A DNA stretch of 64,000 bases, taken from assembly GCA_009779975.1 (NCBI GenBank), contig WRAY01000004.1, positions 29,635 to 93,634 of the forward strand. The letters run 5' to 3'. Under the pieces are notes generated by a model. That model was not told where the DNA came from, did no database searches, and saw nothing but the letters and a program-made list of their open reading frames with translations. The position numbers and the translations under genes are program-made. This DNA comes from Bacillota bacterium. Its GTDB lineage: Bacteria; Bacillota; Clostridia; Christensenellales; Pumilibacteraceae. Shown in pieces: positions 42,409 to 50,525 of this stretch (position 1 is its first letter; every line of letters begins with the position of its first letter).

Positions 42409-43857
42409 ATGTATAAATTTCGGTGTGATATAAAGAAAATTGTAACTGTTCTATTGTTTTTGGTGCTTATTTTAAGTGCTGTCTTTTCTATTGCTTTTAC
42501 TCGTGAGAGCGGAAGTTTTTCAGCATATGAAGGGGATGAGATTTGTGCGGAGTTTTTGATTAACTCGGAAAATAGTACGGCAGTGCTTGATTATGCAATG
42601 GCACCTTTCAGGGTTCAAAAGCCGCAAGCATTTAATGCGGCGGCGGGTGAAGAAGAGTTATCTTTTGAAAACAGATATACCGATGAATTTGCGGGGATGT
42701 TTATTGACAGTGACGGTATTTTGAATATTGCAATGACTTATTCACACATCCGAGCGCAAGGTTTAACAAGAAGTTCTATGCAGTCATTTAACAACTCTGT
42801 TCGTTATCAAGCGTTTACATACTCATTTAATCACCTTTTGGAAATTCATAGTGTTATTAATTCTTTAATGCAAACTGAATACGGTATTTTCAGTTCGGGT
42901 ATAAGAGAAAATTATAATATTGTCAGAATTACATTAAGAAACGAAAGTTTAGTTACTCTTGTCAGAAATACTTTAAAAGACAGTGGTTTATACAGCACAA
43001 CCTCACTTTATTTTGATATTGACCCCGACGGAGAAAGTAAGCCGCAGTCGATTGACGAAGTTGACGAATACGAGAGACCTCAATCACGAAATGCCGTTTT
43101 TGGCGGAGATGACATATTTGAATCGGGATATAGAGGAACAGTAACTATTAATGCAACTTGTAATGTTACGGGAAGGCATGGTATAGTTACCGCTTTTCAT
43201 GTGACGAACGGTCTTGGAAACAGAGTGCATAACGGCACTACTTGGATGGGAACAAGCGAAAGAGGTCAAATTGCGGTAATTGACTCTGCTTTTGTTCCGT
43301 ATGAGGTTCAAGGAATATGGGGTCATACTCCCAACATCAGAAGAGGACCGATAACAGGCGTAAAAGCAGGCACTACCACATTTACTAATGTCAGAACAGG
43401 CGGAGAAAATCATATTGTTGTCGGACAATCGGTTTCCCAAATCGGCGGAACAACCGGAATAACTAACGGAACAATAACGGAGAGAGTAGGCTCCGCTAAT
43501 GTTAATTTTGGTGCTTTGGGAGGAGTTGTTTATTTTAACAACATAATAAGAAGTTCATATTCAAGCGCCGGCGGCGACAGCGGCGGTCCGGTTGTAGCAA
43601 ATATCGGCGCAGACAGGTTTTTTATCGGACAGCATTTTGCAAGCGGCGGAACGGCAGCCCGTGCTCCGGAAATTGCAAGAATTTTAAATGTCACATTTAT
43701 AACCAACGATTTTTCAACTCAAGCACCCGTTCAATCAAGTGCCCCCTCATTTTCAAAACATTCAACGGGGCTCAACCATAACATTTGCGGCAAGCGCCCA
43801 TTCGGGACAGCCGAACAGGCAATTTGCAAATTTGAATGTTTTGAACCCAACCGCTAA
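42409..43857 (+). CDS. Secreted trypsin-like serine protease, 3' part frameshifted
   Basis: 482 residues in this frame. A signal or anchor (KKIVTVLLFLVLILSAVFSIA), then a pro-region (about 60-230), then an S1-type chymotrypsin-fold domain of alpha-lytic/streptogrisin flavour. His264 lies in TAFHVTNG, Asp292 in AVIDSAF and Ser391 in GGDSGGP, so the triad is complete. The last about 35 residues are unnatural, while the +1 frame (from about 43741) reads on for 1581 residues of repeats. The upstream in-frame start at 42376 lies inside the promoter, so 42409 is chosen. Protease, repeats and membrane anchor were probably one gene. Confidence 0.85.
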   Translation: MYKFRCDIKKIVTVLLFLVLILSAVFSIAFTRESGSFSAYEGDEICAEFLINSENSTAVLDYAMAPFRVQKPQAFNAAAGEEELSFENRYTDEFAGMFIDSDGILNIAMTYSHIRAQGLTRSSMQSFNNSVRYQAFTYSFNHLLEIHSVINSLMQTEYGIFSSGIRENYNIVRITLRNESLVTLVRNTLKDSGLYSTTSLYFDIDPDGESKPQSIDEVDEYERPQSRNAVFGGDDIFESGYRGTVTINATCNVTGRHGIVTAFHVTNGLGNRVHNGTTWMGTSERGQIAVIDSAFVPYEVQGIWGHTPNIRRGPITGVKAGTTTFTNVRTGGENHIVVGQSVSQIGGTTGITNGTITERVGSANVNFGALGGVVYFNNIIRSSYSSAGGDSGGPVVANIGADRFFIGQHFASGGTAARAPEIARILNVTFITNDFSTQAPVQSSAPSFSKHSTGLNHNICGKRPFGTAEQAICKFECFEPNR

Positions 43858-46800
43858 CGCAAACAGGATTCACGACATAGCCTTTGTCGGCGGACTTGGA
43901 AATCAAATGTTTGTTTTGGGAAGTGCAATTGCTCCTGATGTTAATCAATCGGCAAACACATTTTTATCTTGGAGCGGAAATATTTTTAATATGACCGTGA
44001 CCGTTAACAGGCGGGTTGCGGGACAAAATTTTTGGACGAGAATTCAAAACAACTTGGGTCAAGAGTCATGGGTGAGGTTTCAAATAACAACCGCCGACGG
44101 CACATGGACAAATAACGGCTGGACAAACGGCACAGCAATCTCAAATCATAGATATAACAGCATGGCGGGCTACAGAGTCGGACGGGCGGGAACAACAACG
44201 GAACCTGATTTTGCTTCGCCTTTTAATCAGTGGAATTTTAATCATTTTGGGGCAGGAAATGCCAATTCGTCACCGCTTACAATGTGGATAAGAGACCCGA
44301 TACAGCCGGGTTCATCATATACGGTTAATGCCTCATCTTTTATGACGGCACAAAACTCAGCAGATACACCTCGTTTTGAGGCACATCCGGAAGGTCCTTG
44401 GGCATATATTCCTGCCAACGGTACCGGTAATATATCGTTTGGCAATATCGGGGTGAACTACGGTGATCTGAGACTTATGACCAGTATTACGATAAATGTT
44501 CCCGAGGGAGCAAGACGGCATGGTTTTCAATATCTAAGGTTTACTTTGGCATTGCGTCAAAATAATACAAACGACAGGCAGTTATTCGCATCTCAAACAG
44601 TCTACATAATATTTAGACTTCCCGACACAAGACAAACCATTTCCGCTCCATCTGTCAGTATTAATCAAGAAACAGGTGTTATGAGTTGGAATTCTGTGAC
44701 AAATGCAACAGGTTATCATGTTTATACCGGCGGAGTTCGGCAAACAACAAATCCCGTTACCGCAACGAATTTTAACTTGACAACGCTCGGTTTAAATCCG
44801 GGTATTCACAATATTCAATTGAGAGCGATTAATCCGAGCCTTGCTTTTCATGACAGTGCACTTAGCGCAGGGCAGAATTTCACGGTTTTCACAACACTTT
44901 CTGCTGCGGGAAATTTAACAATCAGTGATGCGGGAGTGCTGTCTTGGGGGGCAGTGACGAGAGCAACGGGCTATCATATATATGCCTGCGGAGAGCGGCG
45001 GACAGCAATCGCCGTCACCGGAGTGTCATTTAACCTAATCACACTTTCTCTGGACTACGGAATTCATTCCGTTCAAGTGAGGGCGGTGAGCACGGCAGTT
45101 TATGTTTTCGACTCAATTTTAAGTGCTGCAGTTAATTTTACAATAAACAGAACTCTTGCTTCACCCGCCGGAGTAAACATTAATCAATCATCCGGAGTTG
45201 TGAACTGGAATGCATCAAATCATGCAACAGGTTATCACATCTATGTTAACGGAGAGAGGCGGACAACAATCGCTGTTACCGTAACAAATTTCAATTTAAC
45301 AACGCTTAGTTTAGCGCCCGGAGTCCATAACATTCAGATAAGAGCGGTAAGCAGTGTTTCTTATGTTCTGGACTCAAATTTGACTGCGGGACAGAATTTT
45401 ACAATTTTCACAACACTTCTTGCCCCAATCGGTTTATCAATCAGCGAGACGGGCATTCTGACATTTAATGCGTCGGCAAGAGCAACCGGTTATCATATTT
45501 ATATCAATGGTTTAAGACACACAACTTCGCCGATAACAACCCTAAACTTTATTTTAAGTTCAATAGGACTTAACGCCGGCGTTCATAGTATTCAAGTCCG
45601 TGCAGTTAGCACTGCGGTTTATGTTAACGACTCAGTCCTTAGTTCGGCGGTTAGTTTTATGTCCATGCATGTATTAACTGCTCCGCAAAATGTTATTGTT
45701 AACCAAGCGGCAGGCTTGGTTAGTTGGAATGCGGTAACTAATGCAGCCGGTTATCACATTTATGTTAACAATACCCGCAGAACAACAAATCCTGTTAATC
45801 AAACGAATTTTAACTTAATTCCGTTGCTGCTGCCCGTCGGCTCTCATAACATTCAAATCCGTGCGGTTTCAGCAGCGGCATATCTTGATGACAGTTCATT
45901 AAGTAATGCAGCGGCTTTTATTGTTGTCGGGGTGCTGCCGGTACCTCTTAATGTCAGCGTTAATGCGGACAGCGGTGTTGTGACATGGAATACTGTTTAC
46001 GGCGCAACCGGCTATCACATTTATGTTAACAATACCCGCAGAACAACAAATCCTGTCGGTCAAACAAATTTTAATCTAACCTCACTTTCTTTGCCTATCG
46101 GCATTCATAGCGTTCAAATCAAAGCAATAAGTTCTGCGGTTTATTTTGACGACAGTCCGCTAAGCGGTGCGGCAAGTTTTATTGTTGCGGGAACATTGAC
46201 GACACCTAGCGGTGTTTTATATAATCAAAACACTCAAATTCTCTCTTGGAATGCCGTGGGCGGTGCGGCAGGCTATCTCGTTTATGTTAACGGAACAAGA
46301 CGGACAACCGCAATGATTACTCAGACAAATATTCATATATCAAGTCTTAACCTTAGTGTCGGTGTTTCACATCTTTCCGTAAGAGCGGTTAACCCTGCGT
46401 TATATATCATTGACAGTGTGCTGTCAGATGTTGTCAGCGTAACTGTTAACGCTATTTTATCCGCTCCGCAAAATATCTCAATTAATCAAACAAGCGGAAT
46501 ACTGTCATTCAGTGCGGTGTCTTTAGCAGCGGGCTATCACATTTATATTAACAATGTGAGAGCGACTGATAATCCCATAACAGCAACTTCGTTTAATATC
46601 ACAACTTTGAGCCTTAATATCGGTGTAAATCAGATTCAAGTAAGAGCGGTTAATCCCGCAGCATATGTTGCGGATTCGGCATTAAGCACTGCGGTTAGTT
46701 TTACCCGTTTTGTGACACTGACATCTCCGCTTATCAGCATCAATCAAAGCGGAATTTTGAGTTGGAATGCAATTGAAAATGCGTCGGGTTATTATATCTA

Positions 46801-48484
46801 TGCCGGAGGAGTGAGATTAGGCGGAAATATGGTAACTGCTTTAAGCGTAAATTTGAATTCTTTAAGTCTTTCTCCGGGTGTCCGCAACATCCAAGTGCGT
46901 GCCGTAAATCCAGCGTCCTATATTCACAATTCCGTTTTAAGCAATGCGTTAAGTTTTACAGTTTCAACCACTCTTGCAGCACCGGTTGTCAGCGTTGACG
47001 AGGAAAACAGAGTTATATCATGGAATGCAGTGGCACACGCAACCGGTTACCATGTTTACATAAACAGCATTCGGGTGACAAATAATCCGACTGCGGCACT
47101 AAGAATAAATATGGGGCAGTTAACGCTCAGTGCCGGCATGAATTTTGTTCAGGTAACGGCAATAAATCCGGCTGTGTATATTCATAACTCCGATCTTAGC
47201 GAAAGAGTGGATTTTATAGTGGGGATAAGGTTATTTGCTCCGAGTGTAACTATTGAAGGGGATATTATCAACTGGAATTCGGTTGCAAATGCGGATGGAT
47301 ATTTTGTCTATGTTAATGCGGCAAGAAGAACTTCGGACAGAATAAGTCAAACCTCGTTTGATTTAAGGACGCTTGGGTTAGGTTTTGGAATTCATACCGT
47401 TCAGGTAAGAGCAGCATCTGACACGGTGTATTATTTTGACTCAGTCTTAAGCACAGCAAGACAATATCTTTTGGGAACAATCCTTGCGGCGCCGTTAAAC
47501 CTTGCCGTTAATAACAATAACGGAACAATAAGATGGAACAGCGTTTTGAATGCAACGGGTTATCAAGTGTTTGTTAACGGAATTATGCAAACCGCCACAG
47601 TTTCTCCGTTTGTCAGCATCAGCAGTTTAAATTTAGCGGGCGGACAAAACTCCGTTACTATCCGTGCTGTCAGTGACAGAGTTGGATTTTTTGAATCCGT
47701 GCATTCTGTGCCGTTAATAAAATCAGTTGCTTTTGATCTAATTGCACCTTCTGTACAAGTGCAAAGCGAATTAAATATTATAAGTTGGGACAGGGTTGAG
47801 GGAGCAAGCGGCTATGCAGTTTATGTTGACGGAGCAAGGCGGCAAGTTTTGCCCGCATACACAACGACGATTAGTATTAACAGGCTGGGGCTAAGCGAAG
47901 GAACTCATAACATAAGTGTCAGAGCAATTGGCGGTGCCGGACATCAAGACTCGGTACTTTCAAATATTTCGATTGTTCAAATTATTCCGCCCCCGCCTCC
48001 GATAATACCCCCGAGAGCAACGATGGAATGGTGGGGAATTCTTCTAATTGCCGGCGCTGCCGTCATATTTATGATGATGCTGACAGGACTAATTGTTATT
48101 TTACTGGTTATCAGAAGCATAAACAAAAACAGAAAAAGGAAAGAAAACGAGGCGAGAGAGCAAGCCTACAGGCAGTCACTCGCCTATACAACATATGCGG
48201 GCGGCTATCCGAATTACGGACACTATACCCATATTTCACCAAGACAGCAACTGCTCTATAAGCCTATGGGATATGGACACAATAATTCACCCCACAGACA
48301 ACAATATGCAACTCCTCAGCTGCCCCAAGGCTCAGGCAAAAACTACGGGCACAAGCCGCACTCTCAAAGACCTCAAACCAATTCACCCCGAAAACAAGGT
48401 AAAAATCCTCAAAATCTCAATATGAAATCTCCACACACACAAAGACATCCCAATCAAAATCCCAAAAAACCACCGCAAAGATAG
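43739..48484 (+). CDS. Repeat and membrane-anchor part of the split protease gene
   Basis: 1581 residues in the +1 frame relative to the protease ORF. Its first codon here is a GTG without a ribosome site, so independent start is unlikely. Residues 1-300 are a beta-rich region (TWTNNGWTNGTAIS, WIRDPIQPGSSYTV). Residues 301-1412 are 13 tandem modules of about 86 residues. A Pro run (PPPPPI) leads to one membrane helix (about 1431-1455), a basic stop-transfer stretch and a Tyr/His/Pro-rich cytoplasmic tail of about 120 residues. The topology is an extracellular protease and stalk anchored at the C-terminus. Restoring one base at the C5 run (43742-43746) or G4 run (about 43767-43770) joins both parts into about 2025 residues. 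Confidence 0.85.
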   Translation: MPPHFQNIQRGSTITFAASAHSGQPNRQFANLNVLNPTANANRIHDIAFVGGLGNQMFVLGSAIAPDVNQSANTFLSWSGNIFNMTVTVNRRVAGQNFWTRIQNNLGQESWVRFQITTADGTWTNNGWTNGTAISNHRYNSMAGYRVGRAGTTTEPDFASPFNQWNFNHFGAGNANSSPLTMWIRDPIQPGSSYTVNASSFMTAQNSADTPRFEAHPEGPWAYIPANGTGNISFGNIGVNYGDLRLMTSITINVPEGARRHGFQYLRFTLALRQNNTNDRQLFASQTVYIIFRLPDTRQTISAPSVSINQETGVMSWNSVTNATGYHVYTGGVRQTTNPVTATNFNLTTLGLNPGIHNIQLRAINPSLAFHDSALSAGQNFTVFTTLSAAGNLTISDAGVLSWGAVTRATGYHIYACGERRTAIAVTGVSFNLITLSLDYGIHSVQVRAVSTAVYVFDSILSAAVNFTINRTLASPAGVNINQSSGVVNWNASNHATGYHIYVNGERRTTIAVTVTNFNLTTLSLAPGVHNIQIRAVSSVSYVLDSNLTAGQNFTIFTTLLAPIGLSISETGILTFNASARATGYHIYINGLRHTTSPITTLNFILSSIGLNAGVHSIQVRAVSTAVYVNDSVLSSAVSFMSMHVLTAPQNVIVNQAAGLVSWNAVTNAAGYHIYVNNTRRTTNPVNQTNFNLIPLLLPVGSHNIQIRAVSAAAYLDDSSLSNAAAFIVVGVLPVPLNVSVNADSGVVTWNTVYGATGYHIYVNNTRRTTNPVGQTNFNLTSLSLPIGIHSVQIKAISSAVYFDDSPLSGAASFIVAGTLTTPSGVLYNQNTQILSWNAVGGAAGYLVYVNGTRRTTAMITQTNIHISSLNLSVGVSHLSVRAVNPALYIIDSVLSDVVSVTVNAILSAPQNISINQTSGILSFSAVSLAAGYHIYINNVRATDNPITATSFNITTLSLNIGVNQIQVRAVNPAAYVADSALSTAVSFTRFVTLTSPLISINQSGILSWNAIENASGYYIYAGGVRLGGNMVTALSVNLNSLSLSPGVRNIQVRAVNPASYIHNSVLSNALSFTVSTTLAAPVVSVDEENRVISWNAVAHATGYHVYINSIRVTNNPTAALRINMGQLTLSAGMNFVQVTAINPAVYIHNSDLSERVDFIVGIRLFAPSVTIEGDIINWNSVANADGYFVYVNAARRTSDRISQTSFDLRTLGLGFGIHTVQVRAASDTVYYFDSVLSTARQYLLGTILAAPLNLAVNNNNGTIRWNSVLNATGYQVFVNGIMQTATVSPFVSISSLNLAGGQNSVTIRAVSDRVGFFESVHSVPLIKSVAFDLIAPSVQVQSELNIISWDRVEGASGYAVYVDGARRQVLPAYTTTISINRLGLSEGTHNISVRAIGGAGHQDSVLSNISIVQIIPPPPPIIPPRATMEWWGILLIAGAAVIFMMMLTGLIVILLVIRSINKNRKRKENEAREQAYRQSLAYTTYAGGYPNYGHYTHISPRQQLLYKPMGYGHNNSPHRQQYATPQLPQGSGKNYGHKPHSQRPQTNSPRKQGKNPQNLNMKSPHTQRHPNQNPKKPPQR
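44639..47976 (+). repeat. 13 tandem about 257-bp repeats coding for beta-sandwich-like modules
   Basis: Each unit encodes the pattern LxxPxxxxxxxxGxxxWNxxxxATGYHIYxNGxRxTT, then NFNLTTLSL.xGxHxIQVRAV, then YxxDSxLSxAxxF. Thirteen units can be aligned by eye. The units in the middle (5 and 6) share long DNA identities, while the last ones are more divergent. A single related module occurs in the lipoprotein at 60245. Confidence 0.9.
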
Positions 48485-48513
48485 AAAATCTCCGATTAAT
48501 TTAAGAACGCTTC

Positions 48514-48542
48514 AAAGCCAAAATGGTTTTGGGGCTTTTTTT
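48514..48542 (+). terminator. Terminator after the repeat protein gene
   Basis: AAAGCCAAAA (48514-48523) pairs with TTTTGGGGCTTT, followed by a run of Ts ending near 48542. Confidence 0.8.
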
Positions 48543-48545
48543 CAT

Positions 48546-48575
48546 TTGCGTTGAAAAAGCAAAATGTGTTATAAT
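48546..48575 (+). promoter_or_regulatory. Candidate promoter for the ferredoxin gene
   Basis: TTGCGT (48546-48551), 18-nt spacer, TATAAT (48570-48575). Transcription would include the gene remnant before the ferredoxin-like gene. Confidence 0.5.
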
Positions 48576-48595
48576 ATACTCAATCAGTCTTGAAA

Positions 48596-48733
48596 ATGAA
48601 CATATATCATGGAGTCTAATAGTGCCAAACCCTCAAAAGCAACCATTTAGCGTGCAAAAGAAACAAAGGCGGCAAATCAGTAAAAGCATATTACGAATTT
48701 CTAAAAGAGAGATTCGAGGAGGAAAACAAATGA
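48596..48733 (+). pseudogene. Decayed small gene overlapping the ferredoxin start
   Basis: ATG at 48596 opens MNIYHGV, then TAA TAG, after which the same frame continues to a coding-like end (NKGGKSVKAYYEFLKERFEE). Its TGA overlaps the ferredoxin ATG as ATGA, the usual sign of translational coupling. The middle reads better in another frame, so at least one indel occurred. The opening YHG resembles DUF3990-type proteins, a weak hint. Confidence 0.35.
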
Positions 48734-49119
48734 AACCATATGTCCGACTAAAAAACTGCTATGCAAGCCAAAGCGTTTGCACAGCAATAAAATGCTGTCC
48801 GACTGAGGCAATTTATTACATAGAGGTTGATGAGCCGATTTTGGACAAGGTGCTAAATTGCAACTGCAACGACCCAAACCGAGAAGGCATAGTTCCTTTG
48901 ACTTGCACCGAAAGCGGTTGCTGCGGAGATGATGCGGTTTGCGGCGATGACCTGTATTCTTGCGGCGGCACTCCATACGGTCGCATAATTATCGACTACG
49001 ACAAATGCATCGAATGCGGACTCTGCGCCAAAGAGTGCTGCGGCTCTGCCATCGACATGGTGAAGGACATCGCCAAAGTTGAGCCTACAAGTTACTGCTG
49101 CAACGAAGGCTGTTGCTAA
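48730..49119 (+). CDS. Cysteine-rich ferredoxin-like protein
   Basis: 129 residues with 20 cysteines. A first cluster-like set is NCYASQSVCTAIKCCPTEAI, a classical 4Fe-4S motif is KCIECGLCAKECCGSAI, and extra pairs are CNC, GCC and a CC...CC end (YCCNEGCC). The start at 48730 has GGAGG 7 nt upstream; the longer open frame from 48523 is not coding. Probably a low-potential electron carrier with two 4Fe-4S clusters, and the extra cysteines may bind metal. Its partner is not evident. The MBL-fold gene follows 27 nt later. Confidence 0.8.
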   Translation: MKPYVRLKNCYASQSVCTAIKCCPTEAIYYIEVDEPILDKVLNCNCNDPNREGIVPLTCTESGCCGDDAVCGDDLYSCGGTPYGRIIIDYDKCIECGLCAKECCGSAIDMVKDIAKVEPTSYCCNEGCC

Positions 49120-49146
49120 TATAAATTTTTACAAAAGGAGCAAAGT

Positions 49147-50517
49147 ATGAACGAAGAGAGATACAATCAATTTAAAGAAAAATTAGGTTTTTTTGATTGG
49201 AATCAATCCATTTATGGACTCGTTAAATTTACGGAAATTGTAGACAAGTTGGAAGGACAGAGATCTAGCAGGGGTGTTTCAATTTCTTTATATAACGATG
49301 CAATTATCAGATATGAGAAGCAGATATTTAACAATATTGAGAATTGGGAAACAAGTGAAAATAGAGTAGAACCTATCTATTTTGTATACGAATTTGAGGG
49401 GTTCACTCGTTCATTTTATGGGAAGGAGAATGGTTGGTATGAGTTGAAAATTATATCAGCAGAAAGAAAGGAAAATTATGCTGAAGATGAAGAGTTTATA
49501 TTCGGTAAAGTTTTTTTTGCTGCATCTCCTGTAAAATGGCAAAGTGTAAAAGTAAAATTGATAAAGCAAGCGCCAATGGTTATTTCAAAAATAGATTATC
49601 GTAAGCAAATTGAGATAGAGAAAAAGAAAGGAAGCGTAATTCTTGGTCATGGCAAATATTTTTGCGGATATCCATATGGGTCTTCTTCAATAGCAACACT
49701 TTATAATATAGGGCAGGCAAACAGCACGCACATTCAATTCAACAAGTATGTGTCAGCATTTATTGATATTGGCTATCCGACATGCGGATGTGATAGCGAA
49801 TTAAAAAAATCTAATTTAATATATAAGAGAAAAATAAGTAAAAAAAATGCAGATTTTGTTTTTCTTACACATTGGTGCTTGGATCATTTTCTAGGTGTTT
49901 GTGAGCATGAACATTTTCGCAATAATGTAAAAAGAAACAGAGCAAGAAGTTTGTATGATGCATATTGGCTTGCTCCAGACCCAACAAACAATCCTGATGC
50001 TAGCGATGCATCATTGAGATTATGTTTGTATTTACTGCAAAGAAAAAAAATTTGTCTCATTGATACAAAAACGAACCCAAGAGATCATGTGATTGGTAGC
50101 AGTTGCCTTGATATATATTCTGGAGAATATAGCGGTGATATAAGAAATGACTTTGGATTAATTTATGAGATCAAAGGTAAAAATACGAACTTTCTATTTC
50201 CTGGTGATGCTAGTTATAGAGTTTTTCCAAAAGAAATAGTAGGGAGAGATTTTAAGTATATTCTTGCTCCTCATCATTGCAGTGGAATGATTCCGCCAAA
50301 TATAAGAGGTATAAAATCTAAGAATTTATTAAAATTTCATAATAATCAAAAATGTGGTTTTACTTTTGATAATTCCATAGCCTTTATTACCGCTGGGAAA
50401 ACAAATACGCATGGACATCCTGATCCCAAACATATGGCAGACTTGAAAAGGCAAAATTTTGAATTGTTTATATTGAGTAGTCATTGTGCAGAGTCTTTTG
50501 AGATTATTATTGATTAA
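49147..50517 (+). CDS. MBL-fold hydrolase-like protein with altered metal motif
   Basis: 456 residues. The N-terminal about 160 residues are of unknown type. From about 165 a metallo-beta-lactamase fold appears: FVFLTHWCLDHFLG, where the HxHxDH motif reads HWCLDH (His242, Cys244 in place of the second His, Asp246, His247). Later motifs are FLFPGDAS (bridging Asp), LAPHHCSG and THGHPDP. This resembles ComEC-like or conflict-system MBL proteins more than lactamases. The Cys substitution may change the metal or activity. Base composition is more AT-rich than the neighbours. GGAG before the ATG. Confidence 0.8.
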   Translation: MNEERYNQFKEKLGFFDWNQSIYGLVKFTEIVDKLEGQRSSRGVSISLYNDAIIRYEKQIFNNIENWETSENRVEPIYFVYEFEGFTRSFYGKENGWYELKIISAERKENYAEDEEFIFGKVFFAASPVKWQSVKVKLIKQAPMVISKIDYRKQIEIEKKKGSVILGHGKYFCGYPYGSSSIATLYNIGQANSTHIQFNKYVSAFIDIGYPTCGCDSELKKSNLIYKRKISKKNADFVFLTHWCLDHFLGVCEHEHFRNNVKRNRARSLYDAYWLAPDPTNNPDASDASLRLCLYLLQRKKICLIDTKTNPRDHVIGSSCLDIYSGEYSGDIRNDFGLIYEIKGKNTNFLFPGDASYRVFPKEIVGRDFKYILAPHHCSGMIPPNIRGIKSKNLLKFHNNQKCGFTFDNSIAFITAGKTNTHGHPDPKHMADLKRQNFELFILSSHCAESFEIIID

Positions 50518-50525
50518 TCATAACA

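Noticed and set aside
43739..43857. Independent start of the 1581-residue repeat protein
   Set aside because: The only start is a GTG without a ribosome site inside the protease ORF, and the protein has no signal peptide although it ends in an extracellular-stalk/anchor layout; a frameshift within one gene fits better.
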